Source: Chionoecetes opilio
Lineage: Eukaryota > Arthropoda > Malacostraca > Decapoda > Majidae
Direction of reading: 5' to 3'
DNA: 64,000 nucleotides
Assembly: GCA_016584305.1 (NCBI GenBank)
Contig: JACEEZ010011116.1
Span: forward strand, 1-64,000
Shown here: positions 11,605-23,080 of the stretch, one piece after another
Layout: each line of letters opens with the position of its first letter
Numbering within the stretch: the stretch's first letter is position 1
Translations under genes and position numbers: made by a program
Notes under the pieces: model-generated
What the model was told of the DNA's origin: nothing
The model's input: the letters and a program-made list of their open reading frames with translations, nothing else
Databases searched by the model: none

Positions 11605-12166
11605 GTGTGGAGGTTCGAGGGTGGTGCGGCAGCCTTGCCTGGCGCTTTCTTGGGAGGCAGCAGTCAATCAGGCCCCAGCTCCGTTCAATCCACTGCGGAT
11701 TGTGTACTTTCCATGTAGGACGCCGTACACTTCAATGCCTCCTGCAGCAGTGACCCCTGGTACCTTAAATCCCGATGGTGGTCACTAACTGTCAGGACCC
11801 TAACTGAACCACAGCCCGTCACAGGTCGAGAGTAGTAGTGGTAACCGTTAACTCGGGGCTATCTGTGTGTGTTATGAGGTCTAATGTAGTGTTGGTGTAG
11901 GCTCAGTGTGGAAGTTCAGGGGAGGTGCGGCAGCCTTGCCTGGCGCTTTCTTGGGAGGCAGCAGTCAATCAGGCCCCAGCTCCGTTTCAATCCACTGCGG
12001 TAGTGCACTTTCCAAGTAGGACGCCGTGCACTTCAATGCCCCCTGCAGCAGTGACCCCTGGTATATAAATCCCGATGGTGGTCACTAACTGACAGGGCCC
12101 TTACTGAACCACAGCCCGTCATAGGTCAAAAGTTGTAGTAGTGACCGTTTACTCGGGGCTGTCTGA
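11605..12166. repeat. Two direct copies of a ~265-bp repeat, 301-bp period
   Basis: A segment holding GCGGCAGCCTTGCCTGGCGC starts at 11626 and again at 11927. Similarity runs for about 265 bp, through the shared words AATCCCGATGGTGGTCACTA and ACTCGGGGCT. The copies differ by scattered substitutions and small indels (for example TACCTTAAATC against TATATAAATC). There is no open frame. It could be a satellite dimer or two copies of a short interspersed element. Confidence 0.9.
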
Positions 12167-12251
12167 GACGTGTGGGAGGGGTTGTGTAGACGCAACTCGC
12201 AATCATTTTACGCAATGAGAGTAAGTTTCAGAGGCCCGCGAGATAAACTTA

Positions 12252-12884
12252 TTATTCCGAGATAAACAGTGACAACCGGGGATTTGATATGAAATATTTA
12301 TCGAGGCGATTTTTAAATGATTCTATTGTATTTGAGTTTACTACGTCTGACGGCAGCCCATTCCATACGTTTACAACACGGTTTGTGAAGAAGTACTTTG
12401 CTTCGTTCGTTACAAACCGTTTCCTGCTTATTTTAAATCCGTTGTTTCTAATTGAGCTTGACCGGTCTAGCGTGAAAAGATTTTCTGGGACTACGTTCGT
12501 AAATCCATTGAAGATTTTAAAGACTTCGATGAGGTCACCTCTTATCCTTCGTTTTGTTAGTGGGAATAAGTTAAGTTCTTTGAGCCGATTTTCGTACGAT
12601 TTATTTCGCAATCTAGGTATCATTTTGGTTACTCTGCGCTGTATTTTTTCTAGTTTATCTATGTCCTTTTTATAATAAGGTGACCAGAACTGCACACAGT
12701 ATTCTAGATGGGGGCGAACAAGCGAGTTAAAAAGAGTGAGTATCACTTTTTCAGATTTGAAACTGAAAGTTCGTCCAATAAAGCCAACCAATTTATTTGC
12801 AGTTTTTACTACCTCTATAATTTGGTTATTCGGTTTGAGATCTTTCGAGATTATAACGCCTAAATCTTTTTCTTTATCAGAAAG
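12252..12884 (-). pseudogene. LINE RT, C-terminal part (3' half of a split element)
   Basis: Read on the minus strand, the frame from about 12880 to 12252 encodes the region after the RT palm of a Jockey/CR1-type LINE: KDLGVIIS, then LVRPHLEYCVQFWSPYYKKD, IQRRVTKMIP and WNGLPSDVV near the C-terminus. It ends with a stop at 12252. About 179 residues follow the first internal Met. The 5' side is cut at about 12884 by a (GGA)n array; the preceding RT part, with its catalytic motif, resumes at 14480-15530. No endonuclease belongs to this half. Confident as LINE RT; clade not settled. Confidence 0.88.
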
Positions 12885-13165
12885 GAGTAGGAGGAGGAGG
12901 AGGAGGAGGAGGAGGAGGAGGAGGAGGAGGAGGAGGAGGAGGAGGAGGAGGAGGAGGTGGTGGTTTAGGAGGAGGAGGTGGTGGTGTAAGAGAAAGAGGA
13001 GGAGGAGGAGGAGGAGGAGGAGGAGGAGGAGGAGGAGGAGGAGGAGAGGAGGAGGAGGAGGAGGAGGAGGAGAGGAGGAGGAGGAGGAGGAGAGGAGGAG
13101 GAGAGGAGGAGGAGGAGGAGGAAGAGAAGGAGGAGGAGGAAGAGGAGGAAGAATGAGGAGAAGAA
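12885..13165. repeat. (GGA)n microsatellite interrupting a LINE
   Basis: About 280 bp of GGA with GGT and GAGAGGA interruptions. It starts exactly where the LINE reading at 12252-12884 stops. 13166-13471 is AT-rich spacer with nothing recognised. Confidence 0.95.
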
Positions 13166-13467
13166 AAAGTTAGTATTTAGATAAGCAATTTTGCCCACGA
13201 GAGTTTCCCTTCAAGGATTCTGGCTTAACTAGGAACACTTTTTTTTCTTCTTAAATATTTGTTTATATTGTTTTAAAGGCTATAACCCCCTCCCCCTATA
13301 ATCCTATCCATCTTATACTATCCTTATCCTTATCCATCTATCCTAAACCCCTTAAATCCATTCCTTAAAACTCCATTCACTTATAATATTTCCCACTTAT
13401 CAATTTATCCCATTTCATTATTTTAGCATTTATCTTTTTCTTCACTTCAAGGTTTGCAATTCTAATA

Positions 13468-13471
<4 letters not shown>

Positions 13472-13558
<87 letters not shown>
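13472..13558. repeat. (CT)n microsatellite
   Basis: 87 bp of perfect CT. Confidence 0.98.
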
Positions 13559-13560
<2 letters not shown>

Positions 13561-13639
13561 CGCAAGCAAAAATTTGTCCTGGATTATTTGAGAGCTTTCT
13601 TACCCTTAGTTATAAACGACTTAAAGCTTTCCAATCTGC

Positions 13640-13840
13640 CAACACTCTCCTCCTCCTTCCTCCTCCTCCTCCTTCTTCCATCCTTCCTTCCTTCCTTCCT
13701 TCCTTCTTCCTTTCTTCCTTCCTCCTTGCTTCCCTTCCCTTCCTCCTCGTCTTTTTTCCTTCCTCCTCGTCTTTTTTCCATCCTCCTCTTCATTCCTTCC
13801 TTCCTTCCTTCCTTCCTTCCTTCCTTCCTTCCTCCTCCTC
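13640..13840. repeat. (CCTT)n / CCTCCT microsatellite
   Basis: Tetranucleotide CCTT runs (13675-13720 and 13790-13830) separated by pyrimidine-rich CCTCCTC and TCGTCTTTTTTCC repeats. Confidence 0.93.
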
Positions 13841-13937
13841 TTCTAAGCTTCGTCTTACCGTCGCCTGTGTAAAAAAATCTTTATCACATGACATCAAACG
13901 AAAATTGCAAAATCTGTCTATTACTATTTGTATTACT

Positions 13938-13938
13938 A

Positions 13939-13979
<41 letters not shown>

Positions 13980-14476
13980 TTACAACTATAAGAACTACTA
14001 CTACTACTACTACTACTACTATAAGAACTACTACATACTTACTACTACATTACACTATAAGAACTACTACTACTACTATTACACTACTATACTACTACTA
14101 GCATACTACTACTATACTACTACTATTACAACTATAAGAACTACTACTACTACTATATACTACTACTACTACTATTACAACTATAAGAACTACTACTCTA
14201 CTTTACTACTATACTATACTATTACAACTATAAGACTACTACACTACTACTACTACTACTACTATTTAAACTTAAGAACTACTACACTTACTACTATACT
14301 ACTACTACTTACAACTATAAGAACTACTACTACTACTATTACTACTACAACTATAAGAACTACTACTACTACTTACTACTACTATTACAACAACTACTAT
14401 TATTACTACTACTACTACTTCTACTACTATTAACAACACTACACTACTACTACTATTACACTACTACTACTCTACT
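13938..14476. repeat. Degenerate (ACT)n microsatellite with CTATAAGAACT units
   Basis: About 540 bp of ACT triplets broken at irregular spacing by ACAACTATAAGA, giving a higher-order pattern. Tyr-rich readings across it are artefacts. Confidence 0.95.
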
Positions 14477-14479
14477 ACT

Positions 14480-15530
14480 GGGGCGAACAAGCGAGTTAAA
14501 AAGAGTGATATAACTTTTCAATTTGAAACTGAAGTTTCGTCCAATAAGCCACCTAATTTATTTTGCAATTTTTTACTACCTCTATACTTTGTTATTCGTT
14601 TGAGATCTTTCGGATTATAACGCCTAAATCTTTTTCTTTTCAACATTTGTTGTTGAAATCGTTTCATCACGTCACTTTTATGGGGTTGTTATTCGATATG
14701 TAGTACATGGCATTTGTCAAGGTTGAATTTCATTTGCCATGTTTTTGACCGATTTCTGTTAGAGTGTTTAAGTGGTTTTGTATATTGGCGCTGAATTCTG
14801 TAGAGGCTATGTTTGTGATTTTCGTGTCATCAGCAATTTCGATATCCTGCAATGTGATTTCCATCAGTCAATGTCTTTATTATATTAAGAACAGGATCGT
14901 CCGAGAACTGATCCTTGAGGACCCACTATTTACACTGGTCCAGTCAGAAGAGATTTGCCATTTATTACCACCCTTGTTACGATTTGACAGCCATTTTCTA
15001 TCCAATTTGAAAAGATTGCCTGTTATACCATAGGCTTTTACTTTGCTAATGAGACCTTATGAGGAACTTTGGTTCGAACGCTTTTTGGAAAATCGAGGTA
15101 ACTAACGTCTACGCCCTCGTGTTGTCGTACATTTTGATACACTATTTGTAAAAATCCAAGTAATTTTGAAGGCATGAGCGTTTTATTTCTGAATCCATGC
15201 TGCGAGTCTTTGATTATGTCATTTCTTATAATATACTTAACATTTTTGTCTCTTATGAATGGATTCATTAATTTTCCAGCAACTGATTGTTTAAACTGAT
15301 GGGGCGATAGTTATCCGGGCTGCGACTTCTTCCTTTTTTAAATATGGGTGTGACATTTGCTAGTTTCCATTCGCACGGTACTTTCGGTAGTAAAGACTTA
15401 TTAATAAGATGGAAAGTGGTTTTACTATTTCGTTCTTTGCTTCTTTTAATATGTGCCGTGGCGAAATTTTATCAGGACCAGAGCTTTAGTTATCTTCATT
15501 TATTTATCGCGAGCAAAATGTCACATTCCT
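14480..15530 (-). pseudogene. LINE RT, N-terminal and palm part (5' half of a split element)
   Basis: On the minus strand, starting near 15500, the decayed reading gives SSGPDKISP, the linker LANVTPIFKKG with NYR just after, a fragment at 15268-15038 with DSQHGFRNK and VDVSYLDF (motif A region), then an ADD motif in IADDTKITNIAST near 14840, and KFNLDKCHVLHI near 14710. These are standard blocks of a Jockey/CR1-type RT. Several frameshifts and stops are present. The last ~165 bp (14480-14643) duplicate 12711-12879 of the other half in the same orientation, so the two halves belong to one element separated by about 1.6 kb of microsatellite. The 5' end (endonuclease) is missing or replaced by the pyrimidine-rich tract beyond 15540. 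Confidence 0.85.
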
Positions 15531-15659
15531 GAAAGTTTCCTGAGCTGAGGCAAGTACTTTGTTCTGGTTTTCGGGATGGGGTTGCGTTTGCGTGTTTTCC
15601 ACTGTGCAGACTGATGCAAAAAGAAATAGTTCTCCAAAAGTAAAATAATTGCACTCTTC

Positions 15660-16084
15660 CTCCTCCCTCCGTCCACACACACTCACCCTTCCTCTCCTCT
15701 CTATCTAATCCTTCTCTCTCTTCGATTCTCTATCTCTATCTCTTCATCTCTCTATCATCTTCTCTCTTTTTCCTTCTCTATACTTCTCTTTACCTCTACC
15801 GGTATTATCTCTCCTGTTTTTGATGATGCGATCTTCACTTCCTCCTGGACTCATTAGCTCAATTTTTTTCATCCTGTTCCTACCACACTTTTTTCACTCT
15901 TCCCTTCTCACTCCTACTCTCCTTCTCTCCTCTCTTCTTTTCTTATCACCTATCTCTCTCTTGACTGTACTCCTAACCCTTCTTCCCTCTTCCTTCTTTT
16001 CACACCCTCCACCCAACAACTCTTCATCCTCCTCCTCCTCCTCCTCCTCCTCCTCCTCCTCCTCCTCCTCCTCCTCCTCCTCCT
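15660..16084. repeat. Pyrimidine-rich tract ending in (CTC)n
   Basis: TC-rich low-complexity sequence, with pure CTC triplets from 16027 to 16084. It separates two LINEs whose 5' ends point toward each other. Confidence 0.9.
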
Positions 16085-16094
16085 CGCTCCTCTA

Positions 16095-18500
16095 ATGCGG
16101 AAGTAGATTGCCTCCTGTATGACGGATTAAATTCAGTTGTGAACAATAATAACGATACACAATTATTTGTGGATGACTTTAACCTACTCGTATAAAACTG
16201 GAAATAATAATTCTGCCTGATAAGAGAATGTAGCGATTGCTGGATTTGGTGAACGAAAGTAATATTTAAATCAGGTGGTCCGTGACCTACAAGGTGATAA
16301 TAGTATCCTAAATTTCGTTTTTCATACCGACATTGATCTGATTTGATTACTCGGCGATCTCGGTGAACATTGAGCAAACAGTGATCACAGCTATCGATGC
16401 GGCATAAATTGGCAATGTAACATCCACAGAAAATCGGTTATTAGTCCCAAATTATTAATAAGCAGATTTCACAAGATCAGCAGGTACTAACGAAGTTGAT
16501 GGATTGACGTACTAAATTGTAGTGACGCCCCGAAACATGTGTATGTATCACTAATAAACTCCAATCGGTGGGTGAAAAACATGTTCCCATGGTAAGAAAA
16601 CTTTGAAATAACCATAAACGACCCAGTTGGATGAATCATGAGATCCACAAATCATTGGCAGAAAAGCGCCGAGCTATAAATTTTACAAACGATCAAATGG
16701 CAGACTGCAGATTCTAGAGAATACAGACGTCCAACCGTCGCTGCAAAGGACTAATTAAGTCCTAAAAGCGCGAGTAATGAAGAAAAAAGTGCAAAGGAAT
16801 CCAATCGAACCCGAAAAGGTATCTTTCAATACGTTCGAAGTAAGAAAAACGTCAAAAAGTATTGGCCACTGAAAGATAATAATAATATTTGGTACATAGA
16901 AGAGTATGGCGTTCGTACTCAATGAAGACTTTTAATGCGTATTTATTAAAGAAGGAACGAAACTCCATTCACCATAAACCAGTAAACATGTATGCCAGGA
17001 CTGCGAAAGGGATAGACTGTAATAAGGAGAGATAACAGTAGACGAAATATCAAAGTAATTTGCTGAAACTTGACCCACAAAATCCCGTGGGGTGGAAGAA
17101 ATCTCGGCCAGCGACTACTTCGCGAATGTCCACGTCAACTTTCCACGCTCCTTAAAGATTATTTCAATATTGACTACGTGACCAAAATGTGCCTTGTATG
17201 TGGAAATTATCTATGTTACACCGATATTCAAGAAAGGGAGTAAGAGAGCCGCGCAAGTAATTATCGCCCAATTAGTCTAACGTCCGTGGATTGTTCAACT
17301 ATTGAGACAATATTGCGGGATAAAATAGTGTCCTTTCTCGATGAAAATACCTCTAAGCTAAACTCACAGCATGGATTTCGAAATAAGAGATCCTGCTTAA
17401 TAACCTACTGGATTTTTTAATGTCATTTATTCAAACTGGGCCGCAAAAATTCCTCGGATGTATATACCTTGATTTTTCAGAAAGCCTTTCGGGGGGATAC
17501 AGTTTTCCCTCATAACCACCACTGTTTACAAAGCTAAGGGCACATGGCATAGGAGAGCAATTATGTTCATGGATTGGCGATTGGCTTTCAAATCGTAAAC
17601 ACGTAGTTTAACACGTAGCAATAAATGCGAGGCAATCTGATTGGTTGGATGTCACTAGTGGGGTGCCTCAGGCTCCTGTTCTTGTGTCCTAAGCTTTTTC
17701 TGATATATATCACGATCTGGACTGCGGACTTTATCTAAAATATCGAAATTTGCAGATGACAGCCAAATTAGGCGGTAAAGCATAATACTAGAGAAAACTG
17801 CGAACTCATACAAAGTGATCTCGACAAACTATATATTGGAGTGTAAATGGCTATTAAAATCAATTCTCGATACATATAAAGTAATGCATAGTAGGCACAC
17901 GATACCTCAATCTAACTATCAAATCAAAATAAATCGGTACTGAAGCACAGCAGAAAAGGATTTAGGTGTCATCTATCATAATGAATCTCAAAAACCAGTC
18001 CGCATTGGCTATCTGCCAGGAAAAAAGCAAATATGATGTTGGTCCTTTTTAAACGCAACCTTTGAACATAAAACTCCGAAAGTAATGACACAATGTTATA
18101 CACGTCCCTTGGATTCGCCGCACTTGGAATATGCCGTTCAAATCTGGTCGCCCTGTTTCTTAAAAGATCAGCCAAATGGAATCAGTGAAAAAGAGGCAAC
18201 CAAAATAAGACAAATTCCATCTCTGCGGAAATTACATCTTATGAAGAGAAGACTGCGGAAACGTCATATGTTTTCCCTTAAAGGATCGTAGAATCCGTGG
18301 GGACTTATCCAAACCTTTAAGATCCTAAAGGTTTTTGATGTCCATTAATCAAGAGAACCCTATTCGAAGCTTTCAACTCAATTTGACAACAAGAAAAATG
18401 GTTTAAAACTAAAACGGTCAACGTGCATCACCAATATCGCCGTAAAAGAAATATTTCAATGTTAGAGTCGTTGATCGATGAGAACAAGTACTCAAGCAAA
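16095..18500 (+). pseudogene. Decayed non-LTR retrotransposon (endonuclease C-term plus RT)
   Basis: Plus-strand remnant with many frameshifts and stops. At 16160-16320 the reading resembles the end of an AP-type endonuclease (LFVDDFNL, LVNESN, VVRDLQGDNSILNFVF). From 17240 it has RT blocks: TPIFKKG, NYRPISLTSVD, SQHGFRNKRS, YLDFS (motif A), SGVPQ (motif B) and a FADD-like motif near 17755. At 18115-18290 the C-terminal block appears: PHLEYAVQIWSP, then IPSLR. It is similar throughout to the minus-strand element at 12252-15530, so both belong to the same Jockey/CR1-like clade, but this copy is more eroded. It spans about 2.4 kb and has no open frame longer than about 70 codons. Its 3' end is not well defined; similarity fades near 18500. 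Confidence 0.85.
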
Positions 18501-18829
18501 TGTTGTCGGAGCCAGCACAATAAATTACATTAAAAACAGCTTGACGCCACTGTAAAAGTAAATGTGATTAGAGTGCGAATTCGTATCTAGTCCCCCGTAT
18601 CGATTAGTTGTAGTGGTAATGGTAGTTTTGAGTTAGTATTTTTTCATATCCTATCATTCTGCACTATGAACTTCCATGTTCCTATCCTCTTTAGGGAACA
18701 TGGTTAATCAATTTTTCCAACTGTTTTCTTTACAAGTAGTTTGATAGTTAGTAGTATGTAGTTCATGCAGATACCCCTCGCTTGGACCAATAGGTCTCCT
18801 GGTGTCTGTTACTCCTATGTAATCCTAGG

Positions 18830-19080
18830 TGTTCCTCCTCCTCCTCCTCCTTCATCGTCTCCCCTCGCCCTCTTTTTTCTTTCCCCCCACAAAAAAAACA
18901 AATTTTTGTCTCCCTCTCTCCTCCTCCCCCTCCACTTCCCCTCCTCCCCCACTCATTGCCCCCCTTCCCCCCCTATTCTATGCCCCCCTCCTTCCCCCCT
19001 CCTGCTTCCTCCGCAACACCTGACCCTATACATGACTGAGTCCACGACCTTCACTTCTCCTCCAAGTCTTGCCTCATAAA
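18830..19080. repeat. Pyrimidine-rich low-complexity tract
   Basis: C/T-rich with CCTCCTCC and CCCCC runs. Pro/Ser/Leu-rich readings here are composition artefacts. Confidence 0.75.
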
Positions 19081-20351
19081 ACTTTTCTCGTGTTACCAAC
19101 TTTTCTCTCCCTGTACCCTTCTCCTCTCTCTCTCTTAGGGCGAATTTTTTGGTGAGCGAAGCCGTAATAAGCCGGCTTCTTACGCTTCTTGCGGCTTCTT
19201 CTCTCTCGTTTTCCGTGCCCTCGCCAGAACGGCTGACCGGAGTGTTCGAGGCTCGCCCGCTCGGCGCTCACGAGCTGAGATAATTGTAAACAAAAGAACA
19301 CAACTGACTAAAGTGTCCGGGTCGAATGAAAGCATTTATAGTTACGATAACTGACTGACGATTTGTGAAAATTGATCACACACATATCCTTCACAATTGA
19401 TGTTTTTTTCTCCATAACCAAGGACTATTAATAGGGCAAGGTAAAGGGCTGGCACCTACGGACCTCATATGGGGCTGCTGGGTCGAGTTTCCACTTAGCG
19501 ACTTATTTTTTTATAACTGTTTGCACCTTAGATGGCAGGGTCAGGTATAATAGGGATTCATTAACTGGCCATCCATCTTCCCGCCAGTGCTCGGAGTTTT
19601 TCCGCTTGGGGGGTTGGGCTTATTTATTTTTGCTTGTAAGATACATTGGGGCCTGTTTCATTCGTCTATTTTGGCATTGAATTAATCTCTCTCTCTCCTC
19701 TCTCATCTTAATATTTAGCTGTTATGGGTATATTGGGACTCACCAATACTTTTTCCTCAACTTTACTTTTTTACGTTTTAAAACTGCAAAATATTGCAGC
19801 TAAACTAGCTATTGGAGGAGCTAGAAAGAAGGATCACGTTTACTCCTATCATAAAAGAGTTAAAAGTGGTTCAATTAAGACAGATATATTATGAAAAATG
19901 TTTCGGCTGTTTATAAGGCGTCAATCGGGTTGTATTCGATGGTATCTAGTTTTCCATTGTCAGGGAAAATACAGCCAGTCTACAACAGGCAGCTAAAAGA
20001 ACCTTATGTGCCAAGTAGCCAGAACAGACTGGTGCAGACCTATCACTGTACAAAGGCCTTCAACTAGGACATTTGCCTTCATGCATCAGTAATTTAATGA
20101 AGTTATACACTTTTAAGTCTTGAGCTTATAAATTTTACTTTTCATTGACTCCTAATGTGAACTATAATTTGTTTTCCCATATCAATAGCATTGCATATGT
20201 TAGTATTATTATAAAGAATTTTGAAGTGACTTAGTCTTATTGTTTAATGTATAATTTATTTCCTTTTAATGTGTTCGTTTGACTTTCTTTTTTATGTAAT
20301 TTTTTTTTTATTTGCGTGACTTTTCGAGTTTCATTTTTATATAATATTGCA
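19081..20351. other. No recognisable gene
   Basis: Mixed AT-rich sequence. A slightly GC-richer patch at 19130-19290 contains the self-complementary GAAGCCGTAATAAGCCGGCTTC (19158-19179), a small hairpin. No coding, RNA or repeat match was recognised. Confidence 0.5.
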
Positions 20352-20353
20352 TA

Positions 20354-20722
20354 TAGTAGGGTCACTTAGGGCGATTCGCTTCACAGTAGGTGAGGAAGTA
20401 TTTTGGGATCTTATCCTAGGCATTTGGTGACCGCTGGAATCCGAAAATCGTAGTTGGGTCACTCGATAGCGGTAAGTTTTCGCGCAATTTGGCAATTTGC
20501 AATTTTGGCAATAAAAGTGGCAATTACAATTGCAGAATGAAAACCAGACGTCGTAGAAGACCATGCCTCGTTTTGGACTCCAATTGAAGCTTATTAGAGT
20601 GCATAAAATGTTATTTTAGTACTCCGTGGTTGTATCTTTTCGCATTACTGAACTATAATGGAATTAGAGATAAGTGGAAAAAATGGAATAAAAATATAAA
20701 AAGGATAAGTTTGGCCTTAATT
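20354..20722 (+). repeat. Left terminal inverted repeat
   Basis: Reads TAGTAGGGTCACTTAGGG at its outer end. It pairs with 22705-23078. Within it a 60-bp stretch is rich in TTTGGCAATTTGCAA words that are also present in the right arm. Confidence 0.88.
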
Positions 20723-20943
20723 TCTACATCAAAGTCATTAAATGTTTCCTTGGCTGTATCTGTTCTCATAAAGGCAACACCGTCCTGATTAATAGAAAAT
20801 GGTAATTTTCTCCTGACTGTCCCCTCATGTGTATTTTTATGACATACGTAATGAAATTTCGCAAATAAATGTAAAAATTTCATTGGCTATAATTTTTGAA
20901 ATTAGCTATAAAACCCGTAATAAAATAAATTTCATTTATTATA

Positions 20944-22390
20944 TCGTACATGTTCCCTCTTCCCCCTTTGACGACCGAAGGCCACCCGCGGGTCAACGAC
21001 AAAGTGCCCTTCTCAGGTTCTGGAAGGATGAACGCGGCGTCTCCACGGCCTCGCCCCCCCTGCAAACCCCTTCATCCTCTCGCGTGGCTGGTCCTCGACG
21101 GGATTGCTTCCTTCAGCAGCACCCCGTTTTCCGGCTCACCAGCAAACTTTAAGGACTGGTTGGATCCCTCTCTGCGAGAGTTGCCCAACTGGGTGTTGTC
21201 TACTGGAGTTGCACCTTGTCTATTGACAGGTAGCGACATCGGCGCGTCCCTCAAAGACCAGACGAGGGAACAAGCGATCCCGCGGAACTGGAGGATACGA
21301 ATTCGACATCCAAGCAAGCGACGACGATCAATGCTGAAATGACCATGGCTAACTCTTGCCCACCTAAAAGCAACAAGCTGCTAATGACCTCTCTCTCTGA
21401 TTGCTCCCAAATCCAGCACCATTCATGGGGATTAAGCGTCGTCTGCGAGCGTGGGGCCGCGAACAAAGCCGTGGCACTTCTTGGACCGGACGACCAAGTT
21501 CGCTTCAGAACAATAGGAAGCGGACACTAAAAAAAAGAAATGATATATCATCTCTCATGCTACAAAGCTGTGGGATGTAACCGTAGTTTTCTCCGGACAC
21601 TGACGTCCTCGTCCTCCCTCCTCCACACTTCCCCAAGATACCTCCCAACACAGTGCCTCCAGCTTGGCAAGACGACTTTCAACGTTCAGCTCATCCACGA
21701 TGGAACTGGGCCTCTCACGCGGAGTGATCACGTCCTTCCATGCTCTGCCCTGGTTTTGCGAACACACTTGCGCCCCTCTTTCAGGAAAGGCAAGTTGCAA
21801 GCTTGGCCTGTGTTCCAGCGCCGACCAGGCCAACCCTCGCGCTTTGGTCACTCCGAAGCCCTGTCCGGCTGACGCAAGAGATCCTGGACGTGCTGTGCCG
21901 ATTTCGGAGCAGACTTTACGGATATAACCTGCTACTCTGGCCGCCGGCGAGGTGGACGGCACTCAGAGAAGAAGGTTGGATCAGCACTTGGCCCTCCGAC
22001 AGTCAACCGCCACCACCCAGCACATTATGTCGAGCCGCAGCTTACAGGCCGTCCAGTCTGGGAGGGGGCTGTGCGAAGGAGTTGGTGACCCTCCGACCCG
22101 ACCAAGTACGGCTACAGCCCAAACCTGGGCGCCTATCCCTTCCACCCTGCGCTCCCGCCACCTCAAAGTATCAATGGAGGGGAATCAGTGCGGATGTCAA
22201 GACGAACTGCTCGCCATCGCTGCCGCTGTCAACGCCTGCAGACCTCCTTGTTCGGAGCTTTGCGATTGCTCCCCCGAGATGTGCTCAACGACGAGGAAGA
22301 TGGGCATGAGGACGTCGATGGCGTAGACGACCTAGAATTCGATTTTTGTTTCACTTGTGAACGCTCGCTATCGCAAGTAAGGGTTTTTTT
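20944..22390. other. GC-rich interior of the TIR element, product unknown
   Basis: Base composition changes sharply at about 20944 and again near 22390. Plus-strand frames at 20950-21342 (130 codons) and 21740-22309 (189 codons), a minus-strand frame at 21962-21555 (135 codons) and others overlap, so no single gene is favoured. The first holds the word FSGSPANFKDWLD, which loosely resembles the capsid-like region of LTR-element gag proteins; this is only an impression. A Cys-rich patch lies near 22190-22290. I assign no function. Confidence 0.35.
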
Positions 22391-22466
22391 TTGTGTTGCT
22401 ACTTGTTATTTTCCTAAAAATACGCGAGTAGACTCGTTTCGTTGTTTGAAATTTTGTGTTCTGGAT

Positions 22467-22558
22467 TACTACTCCGGGTCACTCGGGCGAAAAAAGGCTT
22501 TCGCTTCACCTAGGTGACAGGAAGTATTTTGAGGGTCCGTATCCTAAGCATTTTTCAG
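22467..22558 (+). repeat. Third, internal copy of the inverted-repeat tip
   Basis: About 80 bp repeat the outer tip in the same orientation as the left arm: GGGTCACT, CGGGCG, GCTTTCGCTT, GAAGTATTTTGAGG and ATCCTAAGCATTTTT in order. With the right arm it bounds a 611-bp unit (about 22467-23078) that could be a small nested element or a remnant of one. Confidence 0.8.
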
Positions 22559-22704
22559 TTGAACTTACCCTGTTTTCTACGCAATAATTTGTACCCACCC
22601 TTGCACACAAATTCGTTGAATTAAATGTGTCCTAAGAACAATTGTTTGTTATTTTACTTTTTTTAACTATTAAAATTTAGTTTTTAATTATTAAGAACTC
22701 AGCT

Positions 22705-23078
22705 TTAAAGGCCAAAATTATTCCGTTTTATCTTTTTTCCCAATTTTTTTTCCACTTATCTCTCAATTTCCATTATAGATCAGTAATGCCGAACAGATAC
22801 AACCACGGAGTACTCAATAACATTTTGCAACTCTTAATACGCATCAATTGAGTCCAAACGAGGTCCTCTACGACGTCTGGTTCTCATATCTGCATTTTGA
22901 ATTGCCAATTGTTTGCCAAATTGCCAAATTTGCAAATTGCGCAAAAACGTACCGCTAACGTGACCCACTACGATTTTCGGATTTCATCGGCTCAAAAATG
23001 CTTAGGATAAGCCCCTCAAAATACTCCTTCACCTAATGTTAAAGCGAAAGCTTTTTTCCGCCCTAAGTGACCCGACTA
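22705..23078 (-). repeat. Right terminal inverted repeat
   Basis: Reverse complement of the left arm. The outer end on the plus strand reads CGCCCTAAGTGACCCGACTA, followed by TA. Confidence 0.88.
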
Positions 23079-23080
23079 TA

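Larger units (their letters stand above)
20354..23078. mobile_element. 2.7-kb element with long terminal inverted repeats (TA target site)
   Basis: The left arm, 20354-20722, is matched in reverse complement by 22705-23078 over about 370 bp with small differences. Shared words in order include GGGTCACTTAGGGCG, ATCCGAAAATCGTAGT, ACCAGACGTCGTAGA, GTACTCCGTGGTTGTATCT and AGATAAGTGGAAAAAA. The ends are flanked by TA on both sides (20352-20353 and 23079-23080), as expected for a TA-duplicating transposon. The interior (20944-22390) is much more GC-rich than the arms and holds several overlapping frames of 60-190 codons, but none gives a transposase I recognise. It may be a non-autonomous element carrying captured sequence. 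Family is undecided. Confidence 0.85.

Noticed and set aside
13888..14433. 181-codon Tyr-rich frame
   Set aside because: Translation of the ACT microsatellite.
20950..22326. Single gene inside the TIR element
   Set aside because: No frame is long enough or recognisable; competing frames on both strands.
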